Source of the DNA: Prosopocoilus inquinatus | Taxonomy: Eukaryota; Arthropoda; Insecta; Coleoptera; Lucanidae | DNA length: 64,000 nucleotides | Direction of reading: 5' to 3' | Assembly (NCBI GenBank): GCA_036172665.1 | Contig: CM069875.1 | Coordinates: 12,604,001-12,668,000, forward strand | Shown here: piece after piece, positions 41,231 to 52,601 of the stretch | Numbering within the stretch: the stretch's first letter is position 1 | How the letters are laid out: each line of letters starts with the position of its first letter | Position numbers and translations under genes: made by a program | The notes under the pieces: model-generated | Told to the model about the DNA's origin: nothing | What the model saw: the letters and a program-made list of their open reading frames with translations, nothing else | Databases searched by the model: none

Positions 41231-42625
41231 GTCAAAAGCCTCTTGACAGTTTTCACTCCAGACAAATGTGGTCTTTTCTTCGGTCAGTGCATGTAGAGGT
41301 TTCGCTGCCTTTGCAAAGTCCTTGACAAATCGTCTGTAATATGTGCAAAGTCCCAAGAAAATTCGTAATTCATGCACATTTCTCGGTGGTGGCCAGTTCT
41401 TAACGGCTGAGATCTTGTTTGGGTCTGTCGTGACTCCAGCTTCAGAAATGAGATGTCCGAGGTATTTTACTTCCTTCTGAAAAGAACTTGCATTTGGCTG
41501 GATTCAATTTCAGGTTCGCCTCTTCAATTCGTTCGAAGACGTTCTTCAAATTCGCAAGGTGCTCTTTGAAGGTCCTTCCAACGACAATTACGTCTTTAGA
41601 AAAATTACGTCATCTAAGTACAGGGTGGCCCAACGATGCGTATTTCTTCTGTGAGGGTTATGGGAAAAAAATTAGGAAAAAAATATATAAAGAATTTTAT
41701 ACTAGACAATACGCGACTTATTGTAAAATTGAAATACTTGTAAAAAGAAAATTTTTAGTGACGAAATTATAAAAAATAAACATATATAACCTTATATCGG
41801 CAGAAAGCTACATTTAAGTGCTATCCATTTCTGAAATAAAAAGTAGGCCGTTCCATTTAAAAAAAATAAAATACCGAATGTTTCGTAAGTATCGATCGCT
41901 CGGTATAATGCAAAAAGATATCTTAATTTTGTTCACATTTTCATAAAGGCCGAAGTCCCAAAAATATCGTGTTAGATTTTCGTTCGTCTGTGTTATCTCA
42001 TTAATCAGAAATTCAAATTCAAACTGACTGAATTTTCGAAGAATTCTTCAAGAACAAAATTTATTTTACGAAAGTAGTTCAATGAAATCAATATATCTTT
42101 ATACCGTTGTAATCTGCTCATTGCGGCGTATCCAAATATCTAAAAATATACAGGGTGTTCCATTTAAAAAAAATAGTTTCCACGAACCACAATTTTTCTG
42201 ATCACTCTGTATACTTCAAAATAATTTTACAATATGCCGCGTATTATCTAGTATAAAATTCTTTATCGATCTTTTTCCTAATTTTTTCCTACAGGCCTCA
42301 CAGAAGAAATACATAACCCAAAAGGCATGACTTTAAACTGCCATAGACCATTACCTGCAGTGAAAGCCGTCTTTTCCCTATCTTCGGGATGCATTCCAAC
42401 TTGCCAATAGCCATTCTTCAAGTCCTGAGTCTAAAACCATTTCGCAATGGATAAGGTGTCAATTGTGTCGTCGATCCAGGGCAAGGGATAACTGTCCTTT
42501 TTCGTCACGTCATTCAATCGCCTGTAGTCCACACAAAAACGCGTGCTGCCATCCTTCTTAGTCACAAGTACAACAGGAGATGCCCATGGACTTTGCGATG
42601 GTTCAATAACTCCTTGGTCCTGCAT
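41231..42625 (-). pseudogene. E4 reverse transcriptase relic with insertion
   Basis: The RT N-terminal part (GSTRFCVDYRRLND and SYPLPWIDD) is at 42625-42431. The palm and connection parts lie at 41230-41620, and the segment with the YLDD box is disrupted at 41590-41620. A TIR element occupies 41621-42312. Confidence 0.75.
41621..42312. mobile_element. TIR element inside E4, right end truncated
   Basis: Inverted repeats starting from TATTTCTTCTGTGAGG (about 41640) and its complement (about 42293-42312) extend more than 60 bp inward. The left side continues outward to CAGGGTGGCCC at 41621, but the right side jumps to RT sequence before the matching CAGGG end. The E4 sequence on the two sides lacks about 90 bp of RT, so terminal and flank were deleted together. 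The interior contains a second CAGGGTGTTCC word at 42151. Non-coding. Confidence 0.65.
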
Positions 42626-44092
42626 CTTCTTTGATTAACTCATCAGCCTCTTCTCTCTTCGCTCTCTTCGCCAATGGCAGTATTCGTGTGGGTTGACGAA
42701 TTGGATTTGAATCGCCAGTGTTGATTCTGTGCTGCACAATGTCCGTCCGGGTTAAGTCATCTTCGGTATAGGCGAAGATTCCCTTGAATTTTCGAAACAA
42801 TACTTCTACTTCTGTGGCTTCCTTGGGTGTTAACAATGTTGTTGTATCTTTCAGCAATTTTTCCAGTGGTGGACGAATAGGAATTGTTTCTCGAATCTTC
42901 ACCAGTGTCCCAGCTTCTAAAATTCCTTTCTTGGCGCCGCTGATCTCGGTTGGCTCTATAATTCCGGCGGGATAGCCACCAAGACTACCAACTTTGCCAG
43001 AATCAACTTATGGATTAAGGCGGGAATGTTCACACTTTCTTCCAGTTTAACTTTTAGCACTGTTGGTAAATTTCCAGGAACGTGAAGAGGTATTTCTTCA
43101 GACCCAATTCGTAGCACTTTATCTTTCAAATCTACAACTAAACAGTTTTTCTTCATGAAGTCAATTCCAAGTATGAAATCATCAACAATGTCTGCTACTA
43201 ACACCCTGTGTCTAAATTTCATACTTCCAATTTTAATGTCAATTTCGGCTTTACTACAAACTGGAGTAACCTTGCCAGTAGCTGTTTGGACGTGGTATAC
43301 TTTTCCATTATTCATTAGCTTCCACTTTGGTAAAAGATCTGTTCTTATAATGGACACATTCGCTCCCGTATCAATCGTGAATTATAAAACTGTTTTCATT
43401 GTTTCTTATCCTGGAAATAGAGACAATCCTGGGGCTATCCAGAGAATCAATCAGCTTGCGCCCCTTCTTGCTGACTGGTTTTAGTTTAAGACTCACTGTC
43501 ATCGTCTTGGCGCGCTCGTTTGCGCCGGCAGTTGGAACTCAAATGACCTGCTTTACCACAGTTCCAACAGATTGTAAATCGTCTGCTATTGTTCATGGAT
43601 TTTCTCTCTTCAAGGTGTTTCAGCCTTTCCCGGATTTCTGTTAAGGTACTCTCATCAGCAGCTTTCACCTCTCGTACGCGTACCAAATTTCTGGAGGCTT
43701 GCTTGGCTGCCTCGAATTCTAATGCACCGGCCAGTACATCAGTTATTAGAGAAGTTACCCAAATGCAGTACTTGCTGCATTTCTTGGTCTTTAACGCCGT
43801 CGATGAATGCTTGGATAGCCAAGCGATGAAAAACTGGTTCAGGCAAGAAATACGCCATGCTTACCAATCTTTCAATGTCAAGTTCAAAATCTTGGAGTGA
43901 CTCACCATTTTTCTGGGTACGTGTTTTTAATTGAATGGTATGGAGTTTTTTCATGTGTGCATCACCAAAACACATTTCCAAATTCTCCACCAGTAGATCA
44001 AAATTGTTTTGGACTTCCTCAGGAATAGACTGTAAGGCATTCAATGCTAGACCTCGCACGCTGTCTGACCATCCGGGCTCACGGCGTAACAA
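42603..44092 (-). pseudogene. E4 gag and protease relic
   Basis: The minus strand holds a Gag capsid-like piece (44092-43739), an intact CCHC knuckle (CWNCGKAGHLSSNC, 43686-43486), a protease with DTGANVS near 43350-43380, and the linker to RT (42902-42603). The protease active site is intact here, unlike in E3. Frame breaks at about 43700, 43390 and 42960. Confidence 0.8.
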
Positions 44093-44234
44093 TATTTACA
44101 TCTGCATAAAGTCAGCTGCTTACTATTAGACAAATAGTATCTGCTAATAGAGCAGTTTTTTTTTTAGTGTTGGATATTAGGTGTTTACGATAATTTAAAA
44201 TTAAATTTAAATTTTAAGTAAACATAAAAACAAA

Positions 44235-45640
44235 TTGCCTGCAATGATTGCTTTGGATTTTAATGTGGATGTTGCAATTTTTTTGTGGATCTACTAAACC
44301 ACCTTTGAAAGAATACTTTAAAATGTTTGTAATTGAACTGAAAAGTTGTTTAGAAAATGGAATTGTTGTGAATAATTTTAATGTGAAAGAACATGTAGAT
44401 CATTCTGTTGTGATACACCTGCAAAGTCATATATTAAAAATGTTATGGGTCATAATGTACGATATGGTTGTGATAAGTGCATCGTGGAGGGAATTCGTCA
44501 TGAAGAAACAATGACTTTTACTAACCTAAAAGCTCCACTCAGAACAGATAAAGATATTGAACTAAAAGTAAATTTAGAACATTACAAACAAGAAGGAACG
44601 CCACTAAATGAATTAGATATTGGAATTATATCATGTTTTCCTATTATATATGCTCAGTGCATGTCTAGGTGTGATGAGAAAATTGCTTACTGAATAGAAG
44701 GAAGGAAGTCAGTATCGCTTGCAGTCAAATAGAAAACAACTTTTGGATAGTAGAATATCTGCCTTGAAATCTTTCTGGCCAATTGAATTTAACAGAAAAC
44801 CAAGAACAATTTCTAAGCTAGATAGGTGGAAATCCACAGAATTTCGGCAATTTCTTCTTTATGTCGGTCCAGTTGTTTTAAATGAAGTTTTACCCACACA
44901 CTTATATAGTAATTTTTAATTGCTAAAATTTGCAATTTCTATTTTGTTAGCTCCAAAACTTAATGAAATTTATAATGATTATTCGGGCCAGTTTTTTGTA
45001 ACAAATTGTGTACAGATATATGGTTCTACATTTTGTATTTACAACTGTCATTCTCTTATACTTTGGTTAATGCAAGAAATTTGGTACTTTAAATACAATT
45101 AGTTGCTTTCCTTTTGAAAACTATTTAGGAAGTGTGAAACGGTTATTGCGAGAAACCAAATTGTAGTTAATAACAAGTAGTTCGTAGAATACAAGAAAGT
45201 TCCTTCTTAACATATTTAGATTCTACATTCAATGGTGATGGTGAATTGTGTGAAGTACAATTAATAGCACATAAAGTACCTCTGGATTTAAAAGATAGTA
45301 TTGAAGGAGAATTTTATTAAAAACTTTACTTTCAGAAGTATATTTTCAATAACAATTGTGCTGATTCTTTTATATACATGAAGAATGGACAAATTATTAA
45401 GTGTTTATATTTAGTTAAAAATCATAACGAAATAACTATTGTTGCCAATAATTTTATAATATTGAAATCATTTTGTCATTATCCAATTGATAGCAGTTTG
45501 CTACAGTTATTTCTTGGACGATAGCATCGTCAGATTGTATTCAGTTAACGATATTTTATGTAAATCTGTTATTTTGCCATTCAAATCACATTTTGTTTGT
45601 ACACCACTTCTTCATGCACTAATATAATTGATAAAATATA
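44235..45640 (+). pseudogene. CACTA-like transposase relic
   Basis: In shifting phases the plus strand shows CGSTKPPLKEYFKMFV (44285), GHNVRYGCDKC (44447), FNRKPRTISKLDRWK with STEFRQFLLYVGPVV (44790-44870), YNDYSGQFF (44970) and PFENYLGSVKRLLR (45106). These fit the C-terminal part of animal CACTA-like transposases (DUF4218-like segment). Several stops make it a relic. Together with the DUF4806-like relic just downstream it looks like the remains of one two-gene transposon. Confidence 0.6.
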
Positions 45641-45755
45641 ATTTGTAATGAACGAAAAATTTGCTGCGTTAATCGTAATACTGATATTGTAACAATATTT
45701 ATTTTATAATGTGATTTAGTTATTGGGTGGTTGAGTTCCCGGAAGAAAAAAGAAA

Positions 45756-46913
45756 ATGTTTGTAATATCAAGGACATGGGTAGTTCCAAAAACTACAAAT
45801 AAAGGTCCTTTGGAATGTTATTGGCCAGGGTACTTTAAGTCTGATCAACTTAGAGAACCAGCTACCAAAAATCATTGTGAAATATCTAAAAAGAATTGTG
45901 GATTAAGTAAGTTAATGTAATAATACACTTTATACCGGCTGTTTATACGAGAAAACGACCCACAGCCATAACATTATAACTCCTGTACTACTAAATGCCA
46001 GTTTTGGCTATTTTTAACAACATTTAACATTTTTTGAACTCATAGTGTAATATTTTAGTATATATAACCATTCTTATGTGATTTTCTGAGTTCTAGTGTG
46101 CATCGTTTTTTGTAAAGCAGTGTGTATGTACATACAAAAATATTAAATTTACTGGTAATTATAAAGAAGCACAAAAAGCAATAGACACATTGGAATTTAA
46201 AAAAAAAACACTGAAACAGAAGATAAACATCATCAGAGGAGTAAAATAGAACACATAGGCTAAAAAAGAATACCCATCATCCAAGTTACTTGTATACCTT
46301 TGATAGTGAGGAAGAATTAATTTCACAGGTACCTCAACGGAAAATTAGCAAAATTACCTCAAAAAATGTTAATGATATTTCAACAACTGCAGCGAACGTA
46401 TCCTGTACACAGTGTTTAAAGAATGAAGGTAATGTAATCATAAAGTGCGTAATAATAGCAAAATCATTTGTGTAATTTTTCAGCATTAATAATAGCTTCT
46501 ATGGTACAATAGAAGTACACATTGTATGTATTTAGATTTTTATGTTGTATTTTTTGAAGGTGGCAGCTTTACAATTAGTTAGTGGCAAAGATACTCAAGA
46601 TACTACTAGACGCATTCTTAACAAATTAATTTTGATAATAATATAGCTCTTGAAACCAATTGGTCAGGCAAGAATAACAAGACATGCTTTTCCCAATACT
46701 CCAATATTATAAATTTACTTACGGGTTGGTTAGTGTTTTATTTTTATGTAAATATCTCATTTTCAAAATTTAGTTGCTGTTAGAAGAAACCCTATTTGTA
46801 GAGAAGCAATGAAGAATGAAATAGAAAAGGTAATTAAAGTTTGGTTAAGAAATGCAGTAGATCGAGAAGGAGGACGTAATCGAAGAAAGAAAATTAATAA
46901 AGGTACTGGATAA
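45756..46913 (+). pseudogene. DUF4806-like protein relic, multi-exon
   Basis: The first exon (ATG 45756 to 45906) codes GPLECYWPGYFKS and ends at a strong donor AA|GTAAGT. Later blocks: 46140-46260 (YKEAQKAIDTLEFKKK), 46290-46440 (FDSEEELISQVPQRK), 46560-46700 (TTRRILNKL, then NNIALETNWSGKNNK in a shifted phase) and, after an acceptor ATTTAG, 46774-46913 (NPICREAMKNEIEKVIKVW, DREGGRNRRKKINKG). The last two match the DUF4806 region found in many insect transposon-linked proteins. Unclear acceptors and a frame change near 46630 suggest decay. Function unknown. Confidence 0.55.
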
Positions 46914-47115
46914 TTATCTACAAACATATTTTTTAAAGATTTTTATTTTGTTATCAAAGGAAAAAGTTCCTTATTTGAAATGAGAATTATATTTATTTTG
47001 TTATTTTTTTATAAAAACGAGAATTATTTGTTTATTTAATTTTTTAACTAAAAAATTATTTATTTATTTATTTTATCTGATGTTAACGAATATTTTTTTA
47101 ATAAAAAATATCAAA
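46914..47115. other. Short non-coding flank of E6
   Basis: Very AT-rich. It runs up to TATAT (47116-47120), the left target duplication of E6. Confidence 0.4.
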
Positions 47116-47120
47116 TATAT

Positions 47121-48239
47121 TGTAGTATATTAGAGCGGTTTCAGTTAGGACTGATAATAGATAGTCAATGTTTTTTAAAACGGAATATAGATAGTAGAGA
47201 TGGGCAGAGTGACTCTTTTAGTGGAGTTAACTCTTTGCATCAGACTCACCGATGCGAGCTGACTCACTGAATCAGCTCAAAAGATCTGCTTGCTTCACTT
47301 TGTTCTGTAAGCATCGCGGGTATACGGAGCTGTACGGATGATAGCTCCGTACAAAAATTACGCTTAGCTTCAGCCTTGATGGTCACATACTTACGCGCTT
47401 GGATAAAAAAAAACGAATGAATAAGGTTTAATACTTTGCTAAAGCAGACCTTTTGTTGCTCTGGATTAGAATTAAGCAAAGTTTCGAACGTTCAGCTTTT
47501 GTTACCCACGATGTATACATTCATTTACATTACGAATGTAAAGTCACAATTCAATCCTCGTAAACAATACATTAAGTATTAAAAAAAAATCGTATCGATA
47601 ATCGCATTCGAATTAGATAGTGAATACCTAACGAATATATAATAGTTAAAGTTTCTTTTAAGAATGGTGTTTATCGTTAAAAGTTCACAAAAGCTACAAA
47701 TTTTGCTTGGTTTTTTTTTATTTACATGTTTTTCTATATTTCGTGCAACAGTTCAAAATGTTTTGTAATGTTTAAAGAAAAATCATTTTTATGAACTACA
47801 AAAACAACAAAGAATTTAATGTAAAGCAAATTCTGTACGAACGTAAACGCAAATTAATTATACACGTTATTTTCACGGGCTGAAATTATTTTATTTTAGT
47901 ATTGCTCTACCCGAGATCGTAAGCAAGATTCGAAAATAATCGGTATCGGTATTGAGCACCGAGACACAGAGGCAAGAGCTGCCTGCGATAATAAATGTAA
48001 TAATTGCGAAGGCAAGAGCTGAGAGCTACTTCGCATAAATACAAGCGAGTTGTTTCATCGACTCTTTTCGTCGAATCGACTCGGTGAGTCAGCTCACTCA
48101 TGAGTTACACATCTCTAATAGATAGAGAGGTAATAATAAGATGGCGACCAACTGTAAAACGACGCACGTTGTTTTCTAGTTAATAAACATTAAATACAAC
48201 CAGTTTTCAACATTATTGAAGCCCCTATCCGTTACAACA
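47121..48239 (+). repeat. E6 5' LTR, interrupted
   Basis: LTR sequence 47121-47194 and 48118-48239 with a hAT element between. It contains TTTCAGTTAGG, an initiator-like word shortly after the start, and AATAAACATTAAA near the end. The insertion lies downstream of the presumed initiator, within the transcribed leader. Confidence 0.92.
47195..48117. mobile_element. Non-autonomous hAT element in E6 LTR
   Basis: 923 bp with ends TAGAGATGGGC... and ...CACATCTCTA, flanked by an exact 8-bp direct repeat ATAGATAG (47187-47194 and 48118-48125); the uninterrupted 3' LTR has this 8-mer once. Subterminal GAGTCA/TGACTC words are repeated at both ends. No transposase gene. The empty site in the 3' LTR proves the boundaries. 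Confidence 0.93.
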
Positions 48240-48313
48240 ATTGGCGACGAGGAGCAAAAAACAACTTTTTGAAGAGAAGTTTAACAACAAGAAAATTTGT
48301 TGATACGTAGAAA

Positions 48314-51300
48314 ATGGCTGCAGTTACGGTTATCAATAGTGCAAATTTGTCCAGTTTAAACATTTTTAATGTGGGTGACGACTGGGAGATATTTTCAGAA
48401 AGGCTGGAACAGTATTTCTTAGCTAATAACGTTGAAGATAATAGGAGAGTGTCGGTGTTGTTAACAGCCGTAAGCGAAGACACTTACAAGATACTCAGAA
48501 ATATTTGCCACCCAGCAAAACCGAGTAACAAGACTTATAAAGAACTGGTGGACTTGTTATCTTTGCAATTTAAACCTAAAATTTCTCTGTATCGGAAAAG
48601 GATTCAGTTTGAGATGCTGCGACAAAAGGATGAATCGATCAATGAATGGTATGTCAAGGTAAAAAAAGCAGCAGCGGACTGTGAATTTGGCAATCAATTA
48701 GATGCAAGGCTGTTAGACAAATTTGTAGTTGGCATGCGTCCAGGAAAAATATTGGATCGTTTGTGTGAGGAGTCTATTAAGAAGCCACTGAAGGAAATGC
48801 TGGAAATAGCGCTCACAAAGGAGGCAGCATTGAAAGAGACACGAGGGGTAGAAGTGCATAAAATCCAGAGGGTACCTGCCAAGATAATTCCTTTACAAGA
48901 AAGGGAGAAGCTAAAAAAGTATAGTGAGAAGAAGGAACTGGAAAAGGACAAGGTCAAATGTTTTCATTGTGCGAGAGGTAATCACGATTTTAAAAACTGT
49001 AAGTTTAAATCATTTATTTGTAATAAATGTAAGCGCAAAGGACATATTGCTAGTGCATGTAAATTTAAACTAGAAAAAAATAATTATGTAGAGACAAAGG
49101 TTGATGTTGACGAGATGTTTAATGTAGAAACTGAGGTAGATTTTAGAACTGATGTGTGTTATGTAGAACCTGTAAGTGTAACTGTTATTGTAAATGATAA
49201 ACCCTTGCTTATGGAGGTAGACACAGGGGCAGGTTTGTCTTGTATACCATTTAAAGTGTACGAGGAGCATTTTGCAAATGTTAAGTTAGAGGATAGCAAG
49301 ATTGCATTGAAAGTGTATCATGGTCCAGTAGTATTTCCTAGAGGTAAAATCAGAGTTAGCATTACCATAAATGAAGTTATAAAGCAATGTACATTAACGG
49401 TAGTTGACGGGGCTACTAAATCATTGCTAGGGCGTGATATTTGGGTAAAATTAGGACTAAAGTTAGATGGGAAAAATGATGTGTTTTTAGATAATACAAG
49501 ATTAAATCAGTTTCAAATAAATACTGTAAATTGTAGTAACAGAACACCGGAATTGGAAAGGTTGTTAAATCAGTATTCAAATTTGTTTAAGAATGAGTTG
49601 GGAACATACAAGATGGAGAAAATTAAATTAGAAATTGAACCGAATGTGACACCAATATTTAGAAAACCACAACCAATACCATTTGCGTTTGGAGAAAAAG
49701 TTTTTGCAGAGTTAGAAAAACTGGAGAAACAAGGTGTTATAGAAAAAGTTCCGAGCACATCATGGGGTACACCTTTAGTACCAGTAATGAAAGCTAATGG
49801 GAAAGATATTCGTGTATGTGCCAATTATAAAATCACCATAAACAAATATCTTAAAGATGTTAATCACCCATTACCTCGGGTAGAGGATGTTTTTGTAGCA
49901 CTCCAAGGAGGACAGAAGTTCACAAAACTAGACTTCTTGAATGCTTACAATCAGTTGGAAGTTGATGATGCTACGTCAGATCTCCTAGCATGGAGTACGC
50001 CTTGTGGTATTTACAAAGTTAAACGTTTGCCTTACGGAACAAAACCAGCATGCTCCATTTTTCAAAATGTGGTAGAAAAAACATTGCAAGGTTGTAAAGG
50101 AACCGTAAATTATCTAGACGATATAGTGGTAACTGGAAAGAATGATAAAGAGCACATTAAAAATTTAACGGAAGTTCTAAGTAGATTAGACAGAACTGGT
50201 TTTAGGTTAAATTACAGTAAATGTCAATTTTTCCAGGATAGTATATTCTATTTAGGTCACAAGATTTCATCAGAAGGTTTGGAGAAAGATGAGTCTAAAT
50301 TGGAAGCGATACTTCGCACCCCACGACCAAGAAACGTGACAGAAGTTAGATCTTTCATTGGGATGGTGAGTTATTACTCAAAGTTTATACCAAATCTTTC
50401 GGTAAAACTGAAGCCAATGTATAATTTGTTGCAAAAGGATGCCATATTTAAGTGGACTACAGCTTGTGAACAAGCATTTGAATTTGCAAAACGGGAACTC
50501 ACGTCAGACAGAATATTAATACATTTTGATCCAGATAAACCGTTACGTTTAGCTTGTGATAGTAGTCAATACGGAATCGGTGCTGTACTCTTACATGTAG
50601 TAGATGGAATAGAAAGACCAATCAGTTTTATTTCAAGAATATTGTCAAAAGCAGAGAAAAATTACAGCATGGGAAATAAGGAAGCTTTAAGTATTTATTG
50701 GGCGGTGCAAAAATTCTATCAGTATTTGGCTGGAAGAAAATTTGAGATTGTGACTGATCACAAATCATTACAAACTTTGTTTGGCGAATTTAAGAGTTTA
50801 CCTAAAATGGCGTCAGGTAGATTGCAGAGGTGGTCTTTATTTTTGTCAGGTTTTGACTATACAATTAGATACATAAAAGGGAAAGACAATGTTAAAGCAG
50901 ACGCTTTAAGTCGCTTACCACTGCGTGAAGAGAAATTGAATGAGACTGAAGAAAATGATTATCTGAATTTTGTGGAAAAGTTAGTACCAGTCGATGTGAA
51001 CCGAATCAGATCAGAGGTGAGAAAGGATAAAGTCTTAGGACAAGTTTTTAATTGGGTTAGATATGGTTTCCCAGAGAATACTGACAATGAAATGTTGAAA
51101 CCATTTTTAATGAGGAAGGAAGAGCTATTTGTAGATAAAGGAGTATTGATGTGGGGCTATAGAGTGGTGATACCGGCTAAACTGAGAAGGCAGTTGTTGT
51201 CAGAGTTACACGCTACCCACGAAGGAATAAGTAAGATGAAAGCCAATGGTAGATCATATTTTTGGTGGCCATCACTTGACAAGGAAATCGAGAGATATGT

Positions 51301-52390
51301 AAATAATTGTAGAATATGTACAGTATACCGACCGGAACCTCAGAAGGCTGCTGTATTTCCATGTGTAAAATCAGAATATTTTTTTGAAAGGATACAGGCA
51401 GATTTCCTAGGTCCGATTGCTGGAAAGATGGTGTTAGTCATCACGGATACGTATTCAAAATGGCCGGAGGCATTTATAATGTCAAGGACAGACAGCAGTT
51501 CTACAATAGAGAAGTTCAGAGAGTGTTTTGCCAGGTTTGGTTTACCAAGGATTGTTGTTACCGACAATGGTCCACAATTTTGCTCGGACGAGTTTTCAAA
51601 ATTCCTATATAATAACGGTATTAGACACATGACATCGCCACCCTATCATCCGGCAACCAATGGGTTCGCTGAAAATTGCGTAAAAACTTTTAAAACTAGC
51701 ATGTTAAAAGCTTTAAGGGATAAAACCAATAGTGAATTTTCTTTCGAAACCTTAATGAATAAACATTTGTTTCATTATCGAAATTCAGTGCACGTCACTA
51801 CTGGTGTTACACCTTCTAGTTTAATTTTTACTCATAAAATTAGAACTAGGCTAGATTTGTTAAATGAAAAACATTTTAAAGAGAAAAATAAGGTTAATAG
51901 TTTTAAGAATAATAGAAATGAACGATTTTGTGAAGGAGAAAAGATATTGTGTAGAGATTACAGAAATCCTAATAAAAAGGGTTGGGTAGAAGCGATTGTA
52001 GATGAAGTATTAGGCGACAGGATATACTTATGTAAGCTAGTAAGAGAAGAAGTAGTTTGGAAAAGACATATTAATCAAATAATAAAGTCTCATCGTGAAG
52101 ATGATATAACGGAAAGGATTCCTGAAGCGGCAGAAATAGTCACACCACATGAGGAAGAATTAGCGCTGGGGGAAGCAAGTGAAGCCAGTGAAACGTCTGT
52201 TGGTGAAGATATGACAGATTGCGCAAAGATTCCCATTAGTGTGGAAGCAAGCAAGGAAGAAGAAGAGAAAGTTGAAGAAAAGTCGTCTTCTACACCAATG
52301 TCGGCGCGAAATCAAAAGGTTATGCGGAGGACACCTACGTCTGTTGTAAACGAGAGACCTAAAAAAATATTAAACCACCCGTACGCTTAA
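48314..52390 (+). CDS. E6 Gag-Pol polyprotein, intact
   Basis: 1358 residues from ATG 48314. Gag capsid-like region (about 15-180), basic linker, two zinc knuckles (CFHCARGNHDFKNC and CNKCKRKGHIASAC), aspartic protease DTGAG at 303, RT with YLDD at 600-603, RNase H (LACDSSQYGIGAVLLH), and integrase with D1030, D1084, E1120 (D35E). The C-terminal tail is Glu-rich then basic. All catalytic motifs are intact, so this is the best candidate in the window for an active element. Its integrase lacks an obvious chromodomain. Close in style to E5. Confidence 0.95.
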   Translation: MAAVTVINSANLSSLNIFNVGDDWEIFSERLEQYFLANNVEDNRRVSVLLTAVSEDTYKILRNICHPAKPSNKTYKELVDLLSLQFKPKISLYRKRIQFEMLRQKDESINEWYVKVKKAAADCEFGNQLDARLLDKFVVGMRPGKILDRLCEESIKKPLKEMLEIALTKEAALKETRGVEVHKIQRVPAKIIPLQEREKLKKYSEKKELEKDKVKCFHCARGNHDFKNCKFKSFICNKCKRKGHIASACKFKLEKNNYVETKVDVDEMFNVETEVDFRTDVCYVEPVSVTVIVNDKPLLMEVDTGAGLSCIPFKVYEEHFANVKLEDSKIALKVYHGPVVFPRGKIRVSITINEVIKQCTLTVVDGATKSLLGRDIWVKLGLKLDGKNDVFLDNTRLNQFQINTVNCSNRTPELERLLNQYSNLFKNELGTYKMEKIKLEIEPNVTPIFRKPQPIPFAFGEKVFAELEKLEKQGVIEKVPSTSWGTPLVPVMKANGKDIRVCANYKITINKYLKDVNHPLPRVEDVFVALQGGQKFTKLDFLNAYNQLEVDDATSDLLAWSTPCGIYKVKRLPYGTKPACSIFQNVVEKTLQGCKGTVNYLDDIVVTGKNDKEHIKNLTEVLSRLDRTGFRLNYSKCQFFQDSIFYLGHKISSEGLEKDESKLEAILRTPRPRNVTEVRSFIGMVSYYSKFIPNLSVKLKPMYNLLQKDAIFKWTTACEQAFEFAKRELTSDRILIHFDPDKPLRLACDSSQYGIGAVLLHVVDGIERPISFISRILSKAEKNYSMGNKEALSIYWAVQKFYQYLAGRKFEIVTDHKSLQTLFGEFKSLPKMASGRLQRWSLFLSGFDYTIRYIKGKDNVKADALSRLPLREEKLNETEENDYLNFVEKLVPVDVNRIRSEVRKDKVLGQVFNWVRYGFPENTDNEMLKPFLMRKEELFVDKGVLMWGYRVVIPAKLRRQLLSELHATHEGISKMKANGRSYFWWPSLDKEIERYVNNCRICTVYRPEPQKAAVFPCVKSEYFFERIQADFLGPIAGKMVLVITDTYSKWPEAFIMSRTDSSSTIEKFRECFARFGLPRIVVTDNGPQFCSDEFSKFLYNNGIRHMTSPPYHPATNGFAENCVKTFKTSMLKALRDKTNSEFSFETLMNKHLFHYRNSVHVTTGVTPSSLIFTHKIRTRLDLLNEKHFKEKNKVNSFKNNRNERFCEGEKILCRDYRNPNKKGWVEAIVDEVLGDRIYLCKLVREEVVWKRHINQIIKSHREDDITERIPEAAEIVTPHEEELALGEASEASETSVGEDMTDCAKIPISVEASKEEEEKVEEKSSSTPMSARNQKVMRRTPTSVVNERPKKILNHPYA

Positions 52391-52409
52391 ATTTGTGAGT
52401 GGGGGTATT

Positions 52410-52596
52410 TGTAGTATATTAGAGCGGTTTCAGTTAGGACTGATAATAGATAGTCAATGTTTTTAAAACGGAATATAGATAGAGAGGTAATAATAAGATG
52501 GCGACCAACTGTAAAACGACGCACGTTGTTTTCTAGTTAATAAACATTAAATACAACCAGTTTTCAACATTATTGAAGCCCCTATCCGTTACAACA
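52410..52596 (+). repeat. E6 3' LTR
   Basis: 187 bp, TGTAGTAT...TTACAACA, preceded by the purine run GTGAGTGGGGG. Contains the uninterrupted ATAGATAG site that the hAT element used in the 5' LTR. Confidence 0.93.
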
Positions 52597-52601
52597 TATA
52601 T

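Larger units (their letters stand above)
40385..44100 (-). mobile_element. E4: decayed gypsy relic related to E3
   Basis: Read on the minus strand it gives gag (44092 down), zinc knuckle, protease, RT, part of integrase; it ends near 40385 within the region after the integrase core. No LTRs remain. RNase H and the end of RT are deleted at about 41230, and about 90 bp of RT are missing around a TIR element at 41621-42312. Sequence is closest to E3. Because the relic stops before the pol terminus it cannot show whether a macro domain was present. Confidence 0.85.
47121..52596 (+). mobile_element. E6: intact Ty3/gypsy element with hAT in its 5' LTR
   Basis: LTR of 187-188 bp at both ends (5' copy 47121-48239 including a 923-bp insertion; 3' copy 52410-52596). 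The only visible difference is the length of one T-run. A 5-bp target duplication TATAT lies at 47116-47120 and 52597-52601. Primer-binding region TTGGCGACGAGG as in E5. One uninterrupted gag-pol ORF. No envelope. Recent by LTR identity, and old enough to have received a hAT insertion. Confidence 0.95.
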
